Notes under the pieces: generated by a model
Seen by the model: only the letters and a program-made list of their open reading frames with translations
What the model was told of the DNA's origin: nothing
The model's database searches: none
Translations under genes and position numbers: made by a program
Shown here: piece after piece, positions 52,173 through 61,829 of the stretch
How the letters are laid out: each line of letters begins with the position of its first letter
Numbering within the stretch: position 1 is the first letter of the stretch
DNA from: an uncultured Lachnospiraceae bacterium
GTDB taxonomy: Bacteria; Bacillota; Clostridia; Lachnospirales; Lachnospiraceae
Length of the DNA stretch: 64,000 nt
Assembly: GCA_910578555.1 (NCBI GenBank)
Contig: CAJTPS010000004.1
Location: forward strand, 62,001-126,000
Direction: 5' to 3'

Positions 52173-54008
52173 TCACTCTTCACTGCTCTTGACTAACGGG
52201 ATATACATGTTTTCTTTCAGTTCACCCCTGTCAAGGAACGGCGCCATATCCTCAAGCGGCATGGATGCCATCCGGCCGTCCTCAAGCTTACGGCTTGACG
52301 CCTTCGGCATGGTTACCTGCGTCTTCGTAACAAATACCTGACAGATCGCATACGTCTCGCACGCCAGAAATCTTCGCAGCGTATCTTCCAGATCATGCAC
52401 ATTTCTTGATTCAAAATAAGGGTACTCATAGGCTGCGGCAATTCTGGAAAGATCCGGAAAGCTCAAATCTCCACTCTCCTCACCGATTCCTACATGCGTA
52501 TGTTCTTTAAAGAAGGAATTCTGGGTAATACGGATGGAGTGATATCCTTCATTATTGATTACCACGATATGCACGGGAAGCCTGTTCTGTTTAATGGTCT
52601 GAAGTTCCTGCAGATTCATCTGGAAACCACCCTCGCCCGTAATCAGGACTACCGGCCTGCCCTCGTTTGCGATGCATGCGCCGATCGATGCCGGAAGGCA
52701 GTATCCCATGGGCGAAGTAGAGTGATTCGTAATCACACGCTGCCCCTTTTTCATAACTGCCGCCTGTCTGCATATCACACGGGAATTACCGGAAGTAGTG
52801 ACATAGACCGCATTTTCAGGCATCAGTTCAGAAAGCACCTTATAGAAAACATAAGTGCTTCCTCTTCCGTCAGGCGTCTCATATTTATCCGGCGTAACCA
52901 CGGGATACTTCTCTACCCACGCTCTGCACTGTGCGATCCACCCGCTTCGATCCGGAAGCTGATCTTTCATGCTCCGCAGTCCTTCCGTTAAATGTCCGAT
53001 AAAGTCCGCTGCATCCGCGCAAACCGGCAGATCAATGTGCAGATACTCCCGTTTCAGTTCCTCCGGGTCCACATCCACCATAACCTTATAGGCCGCTCTC
53101 GCCCATGTATCTGTATTATATCCCGTCTGCTTATAGCTCAGGCGGCTTCCGATCGAGAGGAAAAAGTCACTGTTCTGAACCGCAAAATTGCCCGCCCTGT
53201 CCCCTGTCGCTCCCGGCCGTCCGGCATATAGAGGATGATCATCCGGCACACAGTCTAATGTTGTCATACCGGTCGTCACGGGAATCCCGAGCAGATCCGT
53301 TAATTCCATAAACTGCTCATAAGCGCCTGCAAGACGCACACCCATGCCGCAATACAGAACCGGTCGCTCCGATTCCTTCAGTTTCTCCAGAATCAGCGGT
53401 ATAACTTTCTTATCAAAATCCGGCTTTTCGGAATATCCCTCCGCCGCAGCATCAAAACCGGGCAGATCATCCGTCTCAACAACCGCAGACTGAATATCCA
53501 GAGGAAGGTCCAGCCATACCGGTCCCGGTCGTCCGGCTCTCGCAAGAAAGCATGCTTTCTCAAGCACATACCGTATCCGCATCGGGTCGGACACCATCTC
53601 ACAGAATTTCGTCATTCCCGCGACAGACTTGCAGATATCATACTCCTGTTCGCCGTTCGTTCTCAAGTCAAGTCCCTGCCCTCTTACTGTCAGCGGATAA
53701 CGTACCTGTCCTGAAAACAGAATCATGGGAATAGAACCCATATATGCGCACAGACAGCCTGTGATTGCATTCGTCGCCCCCGGACCGGAGGTCACACACA
53801 CTGCCGCCATCTGATTATGAACTCTGGCGTATGCCTCCGCCGCAATCGCCGCCGCCTGTTCATGATGATGATAAACCACATGCAGTCCCTCTTTATGGCC
53901 GAACGCGTCGTTAAGGTGCATGGCACCGCCGCCGACAACTTCAAATAATCTGGTAACCTCGTGCTCCACCAGATAATCCGCAATATAATCTGCAACTCTC
54001 TTTTTCAA
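52173..54008 (-). CDS. Thiamine-diphosphate enzyme, YerE/acetolactate-synthase type
   Basis: At 611 residues it has the three-domain layout of acetohydroxyacid synthases: N-terminal pyrimidine-binding domain with Glu50 in VYHHHEQAAAIAAEAYAR and SGPGATNAITGC, a middle domain (PVLYCGMGVRL), and a C-terminal cofactor domain with ITGEGGFQMNLQEL and VVINNEGYHS. It has a TTG start with AGGAGG eight bases upstream. In Yersinia, YerE of this family adds an acetyl unit from pyruvate to C4 of CDP-4-keto-3,6-dideoxyglucose. The rfbFGH genes in the same operon make that reading attractive; an ordinary anabolic acetolactate synthase is less likely because no ilv genes are nearby. Confidence 0.83.
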   Translation of the reverse strand: MKKRVADYIADYLVEHEVTRLFEVVGGGAMHLNDAFGHKEGLHVVYHHHEQAAAIAAEAYARVHNQMAAVCVTSGPGATNAITGCLCAYMGSIPMILFSGQVRYPLTVRGQGLDLRTNGEQEYDICKSVAGMTKFCEMVSDPMRIRYVLEKACFLARAGRPGPVWLDLPLDIQSAVVETDDLPGFDAAAEGYSEKPDFDKKVIPLILEKLKESERPVLYCGMGVRLAGAYEQFMELTDLLGIPVTTGMTTLDCVPDDHPLYAGRPGATGDRAGNFAVQNSDFFLSIGSRLSYKQTGYNTDTWARAAYKVMVDVDPEELKREYLHIDLPVCADAADFIGHLTEGLRSMKDQLPDRSGWIAQCRAWVEKYPVVTPDKYETPDGRGSTYVFYKVLSELMPENAVYVTTSGNSRVICRQAAVMKKGQRVITNHSTSPMGYCLPASIGACIANEGRPVVLITGEGGFQMNLQELQTIKQNRLPVHIVVINNEGYHSIRITQNSFFKEHTHVGIGEESGDLSFPDLSRIAAAYEYPYFESRNVHDLEDTLRRFLACETYAICQVFVTKTQVTMPKASSRKLEDGRMASMPLEDMAPFLDRGELKENMYIPLVKSSEE

Positions 54009-54085
54009 AGACTGTTCCTCCTGTCATGACTGCGCCCGGACCCCGTCCGCATATTTAATGAGTATACCATATTCCGTACTGTTTT

Positions 54086-54631
54086 TCAAAAACATTGTTT
54101 TTCATAAACAGAAGTAAAAATATCATAGGTAATTTCCATCTCTGTCATGCGGCGCTCCCCGGCGGCGCCTGTATCATTTATGCACCTGAATCCCGCCTTC
54201 AAATATGTTTTACAGGCCGCTGTATTATCGGCATACACCTGCAGATAAACCTTTTTAAGGCCGAGTTCGCAAAACGCAGCTTTTAAGGCGGCTGCCGTCG
54301 CCTCATATCCCCATCCGCCGCTCCGGCAGCGCTCCTTGTCTATTAACAGACGCCCGTACTCGGCCGTCAGATCATCCGGAGAAATATTATAGATGGCATT
54401 TCCGCCGATAAATCGATTCTCACTGTCATAAACGGAAAACATACAGTCGCCGGACGTATCAAGATATCTTGTATACCACAGCTTCTGTGCCTCCTCCGTG
54501 ATCAGTCCGGAGAAAACAAATTTACTCCTGTTTTCTTCACGGTTTCTGATTAATCTGTATTGCTGACTGTCCTGCTCCGACAACGGCTGCAGCCTTACTC
54601 TTCCATATGAAGCGGTATATTCATGTTTCAT
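54086..54631 (-). CDS. GNAT-family N-acetyltransferase (RimJ/RimL type)
   Basis: The 181-residue protein shows the GNAT core: VRLQPLSEQDSQQY near the N-terminus, the acetyl-CoA-binding region RCRSGGWGYEATAAAL and YLQVYADNTAACKTYLKAGF. It follows a DegT-type sugar aminotransferase gene by 63 bases. Aminotransferase plus GNAT is the usual pair for making acetamido-deoxy sugars, so N-acetylation of the amino sugar product is the best guess. GAGG lies eight bases before the ATG. Protein N-terminal acetylation is the alternative for this family. Confidence 0.85.
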   Translation of the reverse strand: MKHEYTASYGRVRLQPLSEQDSQQYRLIRNREENRSKFVFSGLITEEAQKLWYTRYLDTSGDCMFSVYDSENRFIGGNAIYNISPDDLTAEYGRLLIDKERCRSGGWGYEATAAALKAAFCELGLKKVYLQVYADNTAACKTYLKAGFRCINDTGAAGERRMTEMEITYDIFTSVYEKQCF

Positions 54632-54694
54632 CCGAATGTCCTCATCTATGACAATTTACACAAATGCATTTCTCCGGTACAGCCGGAAGACTCA

Positions 54695-55837
54695 CTACTT
54701 ACTCTGGTCATGGACTATCTTTACCAGTTCATCACAAATATATTGTACATCGTCAAAGGTAAGTCGCATGTGCATCGGTAAGGATAATATATGCTCACTC
54801 ACATACTCCGCATGCGGACATGTCCCTTTCGCATAAGCATACATTTTATACACCGTATTATCAACATAGTGTACGCCCGGAAATATATCCGCGGCATTTA
54901 AAGCCTGAAGAACCTCGTCCCTGTTATCCACCAGTACCTGGAATAAATGATTCGAACTGCTGCACGCATCCGGCACATGTACTAATTTTATTTCCGGGGC
55001 ATATTGTTCCAGTCTCTCTCTGTACCATGATGCCAGTCTGGCCCTGTATGCATTATCCCTGTCAAGATACTTTAACTGTACGATTGCAATCGATGCGATC
55101 ACGGAGTTGCCATGTGCTTTCTCGCCGATATATTCCACATCATATTTCCATTTATAATTTCCTGAATTTGTAGTTCTTGTGTATGTATCCTTATTGATTC
55201 CCAGCCAGCCCTTCTTGCGCGCTATCTCATCAAACCGGCCGTTCTTAAAACATATCATCCCGCTGTCGGCCGTCGGCAAATTTTTGACTGCCTGAAAAGA
55301 ATATACCACGACATCCGCCTCTTTTCCCGGGATAGTGCCGTCCAGTCTGGTGCCCGCCATATGCGCCGCATCCAGAATAAGTTTTATATTATGCTTTTTG
55401 CATATCTTTGCAACCTCTGTGTAATGTCCTGTATTTCCTCCGATTCCGACAAAGATCACCGCTCTCGTTTTATCCGTTATTCTCTCTTCTACCGATCCGG
55501 GGTCCAGACACATGGTATCATCGATATCCGCAAATACCGCCTTTAATCCCGCCCGCGGAATCGCGTGGTTTGTTGAGACAAACGTAATGGGCGTAGTGAT
55601 AATTTCATCCCCGTCCTCCCAATTGTATTCTTCTTTTAAAATCTCCACCGCCAGATTTAAACCTATGGTTGCAGAATTGAGAAAATATGCGTAGGGTAAT
55701 CCTGTATATTTTTTCCACTGCTCCTCAAATTGAACTGTTTTAAATCCCAGACCAGTCCACCCGGCCTCCAGACACTCCCGGATTTCCTCCAGACATTCCT
55801 CTACTTCGAATTTAGGACTAAATAATTGAATTCCCAT
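54695..55837 (-). CDS. DegT/DnrJ/EryC1-type sugar aminotransferase
   Basis: This 380-residue PLP enzyme keeps the catalytic lysine (YSFQAVKNLPTADSGM, Lys185 from the chosen start), Asp156 in LILDAAHMAGT and FLNSATIGLNLAVEIL for phosphate contact. It adds an amino group to a nucleotide-linked ketosugar using glutamate. ATG at 55837 is preferred because GGAGG is seven bases upstream; the ATG at 55843 is too close to it. Its keto substrate is unknown: no dedicated dehydratase for it lies adjacent, although CDP-4-keto-6-deoxyglucose from RfbG is available in the same operon. Confidence 0.91.
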   Translation of the reverse strand: MGIQLFSPKFEVEECLEEIRECLEAGWTGLGFKTVQFEEQWKKYTGLPYAYFLNSATIGLNLAVEILKEEYNWEDGDEIITTPITFVSTNHAIPRAGLKAVFADIDDTMCLDPGSVEERITDKTRAVIFVGIGGNTGHYTEVAKICKKHNIKLILDAAHMAGTRLDGTIPGKEADVVVYSFQAVKNLPTADSGMICFKNGRFDEIARKKGWLGINKDTYTRTTNSGNYKWKYDVEYIGEKAHGNSVIASIAIVQLKYLDRDNAYRARLASWYRERLEQYAPEIKLVHVPDACSSSNHLFQVLVDNRDEVLQALNAADIFPGVHYVDNTVYKMYAYAKGTCPHAEYVSEHILSLPMHMRLTFDDVQYICDELVKIVHDQSK

Positions 55838-55867
55838 TTTCATTCCTCCCGGATTATAATTTATTGT

Positions 55868-57034
55868 TTATTTTTCTTTCAAATGATAATAGATCTGTTC
55901 CAGTTCTTTACCGTAATGCATCAGAGACAATTCTTCTACAGCGCGTTTTCTGGCCTTCTCTCCGTATGCTTTTTGCATTGAGACGTCACCAACAGCCTCG
56001 ACGATCCTGTCCGCCAGTGATCCCGCATGGTTAAATTCGGCATATATGCCGGCATCCCCCATGACTTCCCGTGCAACGTCCCTGTCAAAAGCAACCACCA
56101 TCATTCCCATAGCCAGATAATTATATAATTTCCCGTCTCCTTCGGTCGGCGCGATTTTCGGAGCAACCGCCACCGGTGACAGACTTAAATACTCCGGTAC
56201 TTTTTTATACTCTATCTTCCCCAGAAATACAATATTTTTTTCTATATTCTTCTCTTTTGCGAGCTGCTTATACTTCTCCACATTGGGATACCCTATTATA
56301 ACTGCCAGCAGATCCGGCACTTTCTTCACGGCTTTCCCGATCGCCTCTATTAAGACGTCTGTCCCCTGGTACTCTTCCAGCAGTCCCATATACAGGATAC
56401 GGGGACGGCTTAAATCAATACCGTGTCTCTCCGCCAGTTTTTCATTCGCTTTTCTGGGATAAAACATATCGGTATTAACACCGAACCTTACTTTTTTATA
56501 GCCTTCCTTCTTTACGCCCAGTGCTATAAGTTCTTTTTCCATATTATCGTTGAACACAATATCAAACTGTCTGGTGACAATAAATTTTTCCATCCACAGA
56601 AGCAGTTTATATCCCGCTTTCCCTTTTTTAATGAAATTGTGCTGCAGGGACTCTCCCGTCAGCGACCCCTGGATGTCAAACACATACGCCGGCTTTCTGA
56701 AGAAGAATCTGCATCCGTACCCGATCAGGGCGCCTTCATGGAGACTCGCGTGAACAACATCCGGCTTAAACTTCCGCATCGTCTTGAAAGTAGTGACAAA
56801 CATACACGGCAGCAGCAGAATCTTCGTTTTGGATGGTCCTGCCGACAGTTTTTTGTACCACGGAAAATTAATGGTCCGCACGGTTTTAACGCCTTCTACG
56901 TCCCGTCCCAGTCCGTATGTGCATACGATCACTTCATGTCCCAGCTTCTGTAGTGTTGTTACTTCATCATAAATCTGTGTGTGACAGCCCCTGTCAGCGA
57001 AGAAGGGCGTCGGTGCAATAAATAATATTCTCAT
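55868..57034 (-). CDS. Family 4 glycosyltransferase
   Basis: The 388-residue GT-B protein starts MRILFIAPTPFFADRGCHTQ and has VVHASLHEGALIGY, the donor-site region RILYMGLLEEYQGTDVLIEA and the late E-x7-E-like element APTEGDGKLYNYLAMGM. It uses a nucleotide sugar to extend the lipid-linked oligosaccharide in the cytoplasm. Its ATG overlaps the flippase stop codon (ATGA). Neighbours are a DegT aminotransferase/GNAT pair and a flippase, so an acetamido sugar is a reasonable but untested donor. Confidence 0.92.
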   Translation of the reverse strand: MRILFIAPTPFFADRGCHTQIYDEVTTLQKLGHEVIVCTYGLGRDVEGVKTVRTINFPWYKKLSAGPSKTKILLLPCMFVTTFKTMRKFKPDVVHASLHEGALIGYGCRFFFRKPAYVFDIQGSLTGESLQHNFIKKGKAGYKLLLWMEKFIVTRQFDIVFNDNMEKELIALGVKKEGYKKVRFGVNTDMFYPRKANEKLAERHGIDLSRPRILYMGLLEEYQGTDVLIEAIGKAVKKVPDLLAVIIGYPNVEKYKQLAKEKNIEKNIVFLGKIEYKKVPEYLSLSPVAVAPKIAPTEGDGKLYNYLAMGMMVVAFDRDVAREVMGDAGIYAEFNHAGSLADRIVEAVGDVSMQKAYGEKARKRAVEELSLMHYGKELEQIYYHLKEK

Positions 57035-58320
57035 TGTTTATTCCTTTTATAAAATTGTCTGAATGAACTGATAATGACAAATACGGTATACGGTATTAAA
57101 GATAAGTCTGTTGCCAGCGCTGCGCCTTTTGCTCCGTACAGCGGTATCCAAAGATAGTTTAACAGCAAATTAATGATGATTATGCTGACATAACAAATAC
57201 TTCTTAGGCGTGCCTTTCCCCTGAAATCCAGAAATGCCGAGCAGAAATTTGATATCCCCTGCATTGCATAATACGGAACCAGTAACCGGATAATGATTCC
57301 GGCTTCCGCATATTTCGTCCCGTACAGGAATAATATTGCTGCAGGTCCGATGAGCATTAAAGCTGCGGAAACAATTATTGTGATCCATAAATTAACCCGG
57401 TAAACCTTATGAAATTCCCTCTTCTTCTCCTCAAAATTCTCAGCTGTGATTACAGACAGAGAGGTTACGGTTCCTACTGTCAACGCATAATTTACATGCG
57501 TGGCTTTCGAACAGAGATTCTTAACAATGCTGTAGGCCGCCACCTCCGCTTTGGTGCTGAACAGTCCGAGCATGAAAGTATCCATTTCTATTAAAACCAG
57601 ACTTCCCAGACCGATCACTGCTATCGGCAATGCATATTTCAAAACAGGCTTAATATATTCTTTATATGCCGTATCCATATGACTGTACCGGAATCCGGCA
57701 TCTCTTTGTAATATTCCCATTCCCAGAAACAAGATACCGGTTCCGCTGATCATATAGCCGAATGCGACCGAACGAACGTTATGAGATATACACAGCGTCA
57801 ATATGGAAAACAGCAAATATCCCCCGTACTCACACACGCTGATCAAAAACAAGTTTTTATACTTTTCTAATCCTATGCATATTTCCTTGAAAAACTCCGT
57901 AAATGAATTTAAAATGACCAGGAACGCGGACATCTGCAATAACGTCTTTAATTCCGGATATTTATCCGGATAACCCAAATGAACAGACAGCAGAGGCATA
58001 ATGATTATGATCAGTATCCCCACTGCTATGCTGACACCGGTTCTCAGAATCAAAGAGGCTCCTATGCAATTAGCCCTGTCCGTCACACCGGCGGTTTTTG
58101 ATACATACACTTTTGCAGACGCATTGATTCCCAGCCAGCCTATATAGAACAGCATGGTTAATATCGAAAAAAAGTAAACCCATTCCGCATACTCCCCGAC
58201 GGTAAGAAATCTTGCGATTATAATATCCAGCAGGACAGTAAACAGCATGGCTGCTATTTTGCCTGACAGACTCCATATCGTATTATTAATCAGTTTGTCT
58301 TGCTTCAAGTTTATTTTCAC
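57031..58320 (-). CDS. Wzx-like oligosaccharide flippase
   Basis: About fourteen hydrophobic segments in 429 residues with the MOP/polysaccharide-exporter N-terminus NNTIWSLSGKIAAMLFTVLL and DIIIARFLTVGEYAEWVY. It moves undecaprenyl-diphosphate-linked repeat units to the outer face of the membrane. The start is a GTG at 58320 with AGGA seven bases upstream. A second flippase of the same superfamily is encoded at 61830, so the operon may serve two glycans or have one that acts on a different lipid-linked sugar. Confidence 0.92.
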   Translation of the reverse strand: MKINLKQDKLINNTIWSLSGKIAAMLFTVLLDIIIARFLTVGEYAEWVYFFSILTMLFYIGWLGINASAKVYVSKTAGVTDRANCIGASLILRTGVSIAVGILIIIIMPLLSVHLGYPDKYPELKTLLQMSAFLVILNSFTEFFKEICIGLEKYKNLFLISVCEYGGYLLFSILTLCISHNVRSVAFGYMISGTGILFLGMGILQRDAGFRYSHMDTAYKEYIKPVLKYALPIAVIGLGSLVLIEMDTFMLGLFSTKAEVAAYSIVKNLCSKATHVNYALTVGTVTSLSVITAENFEEKKREFHKVYRVNLWITIIVSAALMLIGPAAILFLYGTKYAEAGIIIRLLVPYYAMQGISNFCSAFLDFRGKARLRSICYVSIIIINLLLNYLWIPLYGAKGAALATDLSLIPYTVFVIISSFRQFYKRNKQ

Positions 58321-58408
58321 TTTTAAATCCTATCATAAAGCTTATTTCCGTTATGCGCAATGGCATCACCGCATATTCTTCTAAAATCCGACGGATACCG
58401 CAGCCGGC

Positions 58409-59416
58409 TTATATACCGTCCGTATCCTGTGTCGTCCCGTTCTCTCCGGTATCCCGGGAGCATATTTCCTTGATGCTGTACGGACTGTCCACATGAATAC
58501 CGTAGTACGTTTTCATCAGAATCTCACTCATCAACCCGAACACGAACAGGAGCAGGCCGATCACACAGAAAAATATGGTCATCAGCGGCGGTAAAATATT
58601 ATTGGACATCTTTCTTCCGATAATCCATAATGCAACCGACCAGATACCGCATACACCTCCCAGTCCCAGAAAAATCATGCCGAGCCCGCCGAGTATGTGC
58701 AGCGGTCTTGCCGCATATTTATTCCAGAACCACACAGATATCATGTCCACAAAACCCTTGACTGTCCTGTGCCAGTTGTACTTCGTCCGCCCGGCAGTCC
58801 GCTCTCTGTGATTGACTACGATCTCACCGACCTCAAACCCTTTCATTTTAAGAATCGCCGGAATAAAACGATGCTGTTCACCATACAGATTGATCCCCTG
58901 AAAGCACTCGCTTCGATATATCTTCAGCGAACATCCGCTGTCGTGGATTCCGTCATGAACCAGCAGGTAGCGAAGGGCATTAGCGCCTCTGCTTACAAAG
59001 CGCTTCATAAAAGTATCTTTCCTGTTCTTACGCCAGCCGGAGACAATATCCAGATGATTACGCAATAAATAATCCAGCATCTTCGGAATATCGGCGGGAT
59101 CATTCTGCCCGTCACCGTCCAGCGTTACGATAAATTCTTTCGAACTGTTCTTGATTCCTGCATCCATAGCTGCCGTCTGTCCAAAGTTTTTACGAAATTG
59201 TATATACTTAAGCGGCTGCAATTTCCTGCATATCGCATCAGTTTGATCGGAGGAACCGTCGTTAATAAATATGATCTCGTAGTCATATCCCTCTTTCTCG
59301 CACACCGCTTTGATCTCTTCATGCAGTTTTACCACATTGCCTTCTTCGTTATAGACAGGCACGACTACCGAAATTCCTATCCTTTTGCTCCCGCTCCCGT
59401 TTTCTTCACTCTTCAT
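58409..59416 (-). CDS. GtrB-like family 2 glycosyltransferase
   Basis: ISVVVPVYNEEGNVVKLHEE, FINDGSSDQTDAICRKL, VTLDGDGQNDPADIP and two C-terminal helices (about residues 230-310) identify an ArnC/GtrB-like undecaprenyl-phosphate sugar transferase of 335 residues. AAGGAG precedes the ATG by about ten bases. It follows a GT-C-like membrane protein by 60 bases, a classical donor-making/donor-using pair. The transferred sugar is not known. Confidence 0.9.
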   Translation of the reverse strand: MKSEENGSGSKRIGISVVVPVYNEEGNVVKLHEEIKAVCEKEGYDYEIIFINDGSSDQTDAICRKLQPLKYIQFRKNFGQTAAMDAGIKNSSKEFIVTLDGDGQNDPADIPKMLDYLLRNHLDIVSGWRKNRKDTFMKRFVSRGANALRYLLVHDGIHDSGCSLKIYRSECFQGINLYGEQHRFIPAILKMKGFEVGEIVVNHRERTAGRTKYNWHRTVKGFVDMISVWFWNKYAARPLHILGGLGMIFLGLGGVCGIWSVALWIIGRKMSNNILPPLMTIFFCVIGLLLFVFGLMSEILMKTYYGIHVDSPYSIKEICSRDTGENGTTQDTDGI

Positions 59417-59475
59417 ATTCCTTATTCTCCTTCCGTTTCCTGGCGCCTGTCCATATCCGTCTGCACGGTTTGATC

Positions 59476-60978
59476 TCAGTTAATATAAAACAGGTATGCA
59501 TCCTGTTGATATTCCACATAAGAGTAGTTCGTGCGAAGCGTATTCATAAACTCCGGCGTAATCCAATAGTCTATTTTCCTCGCACTGTCCGCCCCTACCA
59601 CGACAATATACGGTTCCTGTAAAGTCTCAAAATAATCCAGCAGCGCCAGAAAATCCTGCTCCGTATATTCATATCTGTTATTGATATCGTCTTCCAGGCA
59701 TATGTCTTCGTCCCATTCCAGATCATGAAACGCCGCTTCGGCATGCTGATTTACCCAGATGCAAAAACATTTTCGTCCGCCGCGGATCTCTTCCGCAGCC
59801 TGCGCGACCAGACCGTCGTAATCGTCAAAGAAAACCTCTCCCACAACGTAAGGCATTGTATAGAATTCCCGAATATGCATGGTCACTCTGGGGTAAGAGA
59901 AAAGCGCGGTCAGAACGGTAACGGCCGCGATCCCGCCAACCGACTTCTTCGAAACCGGAAAATGATCCAGCCAGAGTATGGTCACCAGGATCAGAACCGG
60001 TAGGAACGCCGTAAACGAGCGAAAAAGCCGCTGGTCAAAATAAAATACATTATATGCAAGAAAAGGAATCAGCCCTAACAGATAAATTCCCAGCAGATTA
60101 TTCTTTAATTCCTTTGTCAGCAGCAGACAGCCGAATCCAATCAGCCCGATCGTCAGAAAGATTCCTTTCGTCAGGAAATACCCTATGAAAACAGGCTGCG
60201 AAATTCCCGCCCCGTTTTGGCTGAATATTATCTTTGACAAAAAGCCGGGACACGGAATCACACCGCTTCGAACCGCCACAACACATGCCATAACGGCAGC
60301 TAACGCAATACCGCATGCAATCAGCACCGGAATCAGGCGGTTCTTTGTCTGTAAATAAGGAATAAGCCTGATTCCTGCATAGTTTAACGCCCACGCAAGA
60401 ACAGCGGTTCCCAGCACCGCCAGGGAAGACTGCTCTGCGGGCTGAAACAGCCACAGTACTAAAGCCGCCGCAAAGTACAGGAAATGAAGAAGTATGCGAA
60501 CAACTCTCGAAGAAACATGTGCCAGTCTGTACAGAATCAGTGCAAGAACAGCGATGACCGCCTCGTCGCACACATACATACGGATGTACATATGATTAAC
60601 AATCAGCAGGCTGTGTGTGCACATGAGAACACCAAAGCAGATCATGCTGTATATATGCTCTGTCAGATGACAGATCAGATACAGAAATGCGGAAACACTT
60701 ATCAACCCCAGAACATATGGTATCAGTTTATACATGAAATAGTTTCTTCCGAAAACAGATGTCAGAAACCGGATCAGCAGATTCAGATAGGGAGCGCGGT
60801 TATAGCGGGAAACAGCAAAAAAATTCTCATCTGCAGCAGAGATATGGTACAACTCATCATGTGCAAAATCTCCCCCGAACCGAATAATAAAAAACAATGA
60901 AAATACCGCATAAACCCCAAGCAGAATAAACGCTGTATTCCTACGCTTCCTTTCTGAAACTTCCAACTGTTCACACAT
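59476..60978 (-). CDS. GT-C-like membrane glycosyltransferase (family 39-like)
   Basis: The 500-residue protein has about ten to twelve helices. The first extracellular loop FGGDFAHDELYHISAADENF carries the acidic Asp/Glu pair expected in PMT/ArnT-like GT-C enzymes, followed by RYNRAPYLNLLIRFLTS, a shared RxxxPxxNLL-type element. A C-terminal soluble part (residues about 390-500) ends with the sequence YQQDAYLFYIN. ATG at 60978 with AGGAG eight bases upstream is preferred over the longer frame. Together with the GtrB-like gene downstream it would add a sugar on the outer face of the membrane. The acceptor is not predictable. Confidence 0.75.
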   Translation of the reverse strand: MCEQLEVSERKRRNTAFILLGVYAVFSLFFIIRFGGDFAHDELYHISAADENFFAVSRYNRAPYLNLLIRFLTSVFGRNYFMYKLIPYVLGLISVSAFLYLICHLTEHIYSMICFGVLMCTHSLLIVNHMYIRMYVCDEAVIAVLALILYRLAHVSSRVVRILLHFLYFAAALVLWLFQPAEQSSLAVLGTAVLAWALNYAGIRLIPYLQTKNRLIPVLIACGIALAAVMACVVAVRSGVIPCPGFLSKIIFSQNGAGISQPVFIGYFLTKGIFLTIGLIGFGCLLLTKELKNNLLGIYLLGLIPFLAYNVFYFDQRLFRSFTAFLPVLILVTILWLDHFPVSKKSVGGIAAVTVLTALFSYPRVTMHIREFYTMPYVVGEVFFDDYDGLVAQAAEEIRGGRKCFCIWVNQHAEAAFHDLEWDEDICLEDDINNRYEYTEQDFLALLDYFETLQEPYIVVVGADSARKIDYWITPEFMNTLRTNYSYVEYQQDAYLFYIN

Positions 60979-61001
60979 AACATTTTCTCCTATCTTACAG
61001 G

Positions 61002-61775
61002 TTATTTCTCCGCCTTCAGCCACGGTGCCACTCCTGCATTCCACAGATTCTCCATATTAAACCTGTCGTGATGCGTCTCCACAGGCGCCCAGAATCCCTG
61101 ATGCTTATAGGTGACTAATTGTTCTTTGTCCGCTACTTTTTCTTTCAGCAGTCTGTTCAGATTATAGTTGCCGTTCAGAATACTGAACACTTTACGGTTA
61201 AATACATACAGACAGGCATTGATCCAGGCCTGATCATTGCCCGAAACTTCAGAACCCTTGAGCAGATATCCCTCCGGACTGATCTCAACCGCCGCGTTAC
61301 GTCCGGTCGGTCTTGCCACTGCCATCGTCGCCATCCTGCCGTGCTCTTTATGATATGCCAGCATTTCATTCATATTGATGTCCGACAGGCAGTCTCCGTA
61401 TGTGACGATAAACGTATCATCCTGAATATACTTCTCGATCTGTGCGATCCTGAGTCCTGTCTCACTGTACATTCCGGTGTCCACCACCGTCACCTTCCAG
61501 TCCTCCGTGCGGTTCTTGTGAATCTCTACCGTATTGGTCTGCAGATCAACGGTAATGTCAGACTGATAAATATAATAATCCATAAAATATGTCTTGATCA
61601 TATCAACCTTATAACCGCCGCATATAATAAACTCATTCAGTCCGTATCCTGCAAAGCTCTTCATGATATGCCACAGAATGGGTTTCCCTCCTATTTCCGC
61701 CATAGGCTTGGGTATGCCCTCCTGTTCATTGCTAATCGTACTTTTCTGTCCCCCCGCCAATATTACTACTTTCAT
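61002..61775 (-). CDS. Diverged RfbF-like sugar-1-phosphate nucleotidyltransferase
   Basis: The 257-residue protein aligns along its length with the RfbF at 40409: KPMAEIGGKPILWHIMKSF, ICGGYKVDMIKTYFMDYYI, VTYGDCLSDINMNEML and HQGFWAPVETHHDRFNMENL. However, the N-terminal signature is AGGQKSTISNEQ, so the glycine and the catalytic-loop arginine of GGxGxR (Gly11 and Arg13 of the other copy) are Lys11 and Thr13 here. This suggests changed activity or specificity rather than a backup. The ATG at 61775 has GGAG upstream. Position next to a flippase suggests a second nucleotide sugar. Confidence 0.8.
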   Translation of the reverse strand: MKVVILAGGQKSTISNEQEGIPKPMAEIGGKPILWHIMKSFAGYGLNEFIICGGYKVDMIKTYFMDYYIYQSDITVDLQTNTVEIHKNRTEDWKVTVVDTGMYSETGLRIAQIEKYIQDDTFIVTYGDCLSDINMNEMLAYHKEHGRMATMAVARPTGRNAAVEISPEGYLLKGSEVSGNDQAWINACLYVFNRKVFSILNGNYNLNRLLKEKVADKEQLVTYKHQGFWAPVETHHDRFNMENLWNAGVAPWLKAEK

Positions 61776-61829
61776 TTCCGATCTCCTTTCCGGACGCTTC
61801 TGGATCATATGATAATCCCTTCCGACAAA

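Noticed and set aside
52173..54008. Anabolic acetolactate synthase (ilvB)
   Set aside because: No ilvN, ilvC or other branched-chain amino acid gene is nearby, and rfbFGH plus an SDR form a better context. The family resemblance alone cannot decide it.
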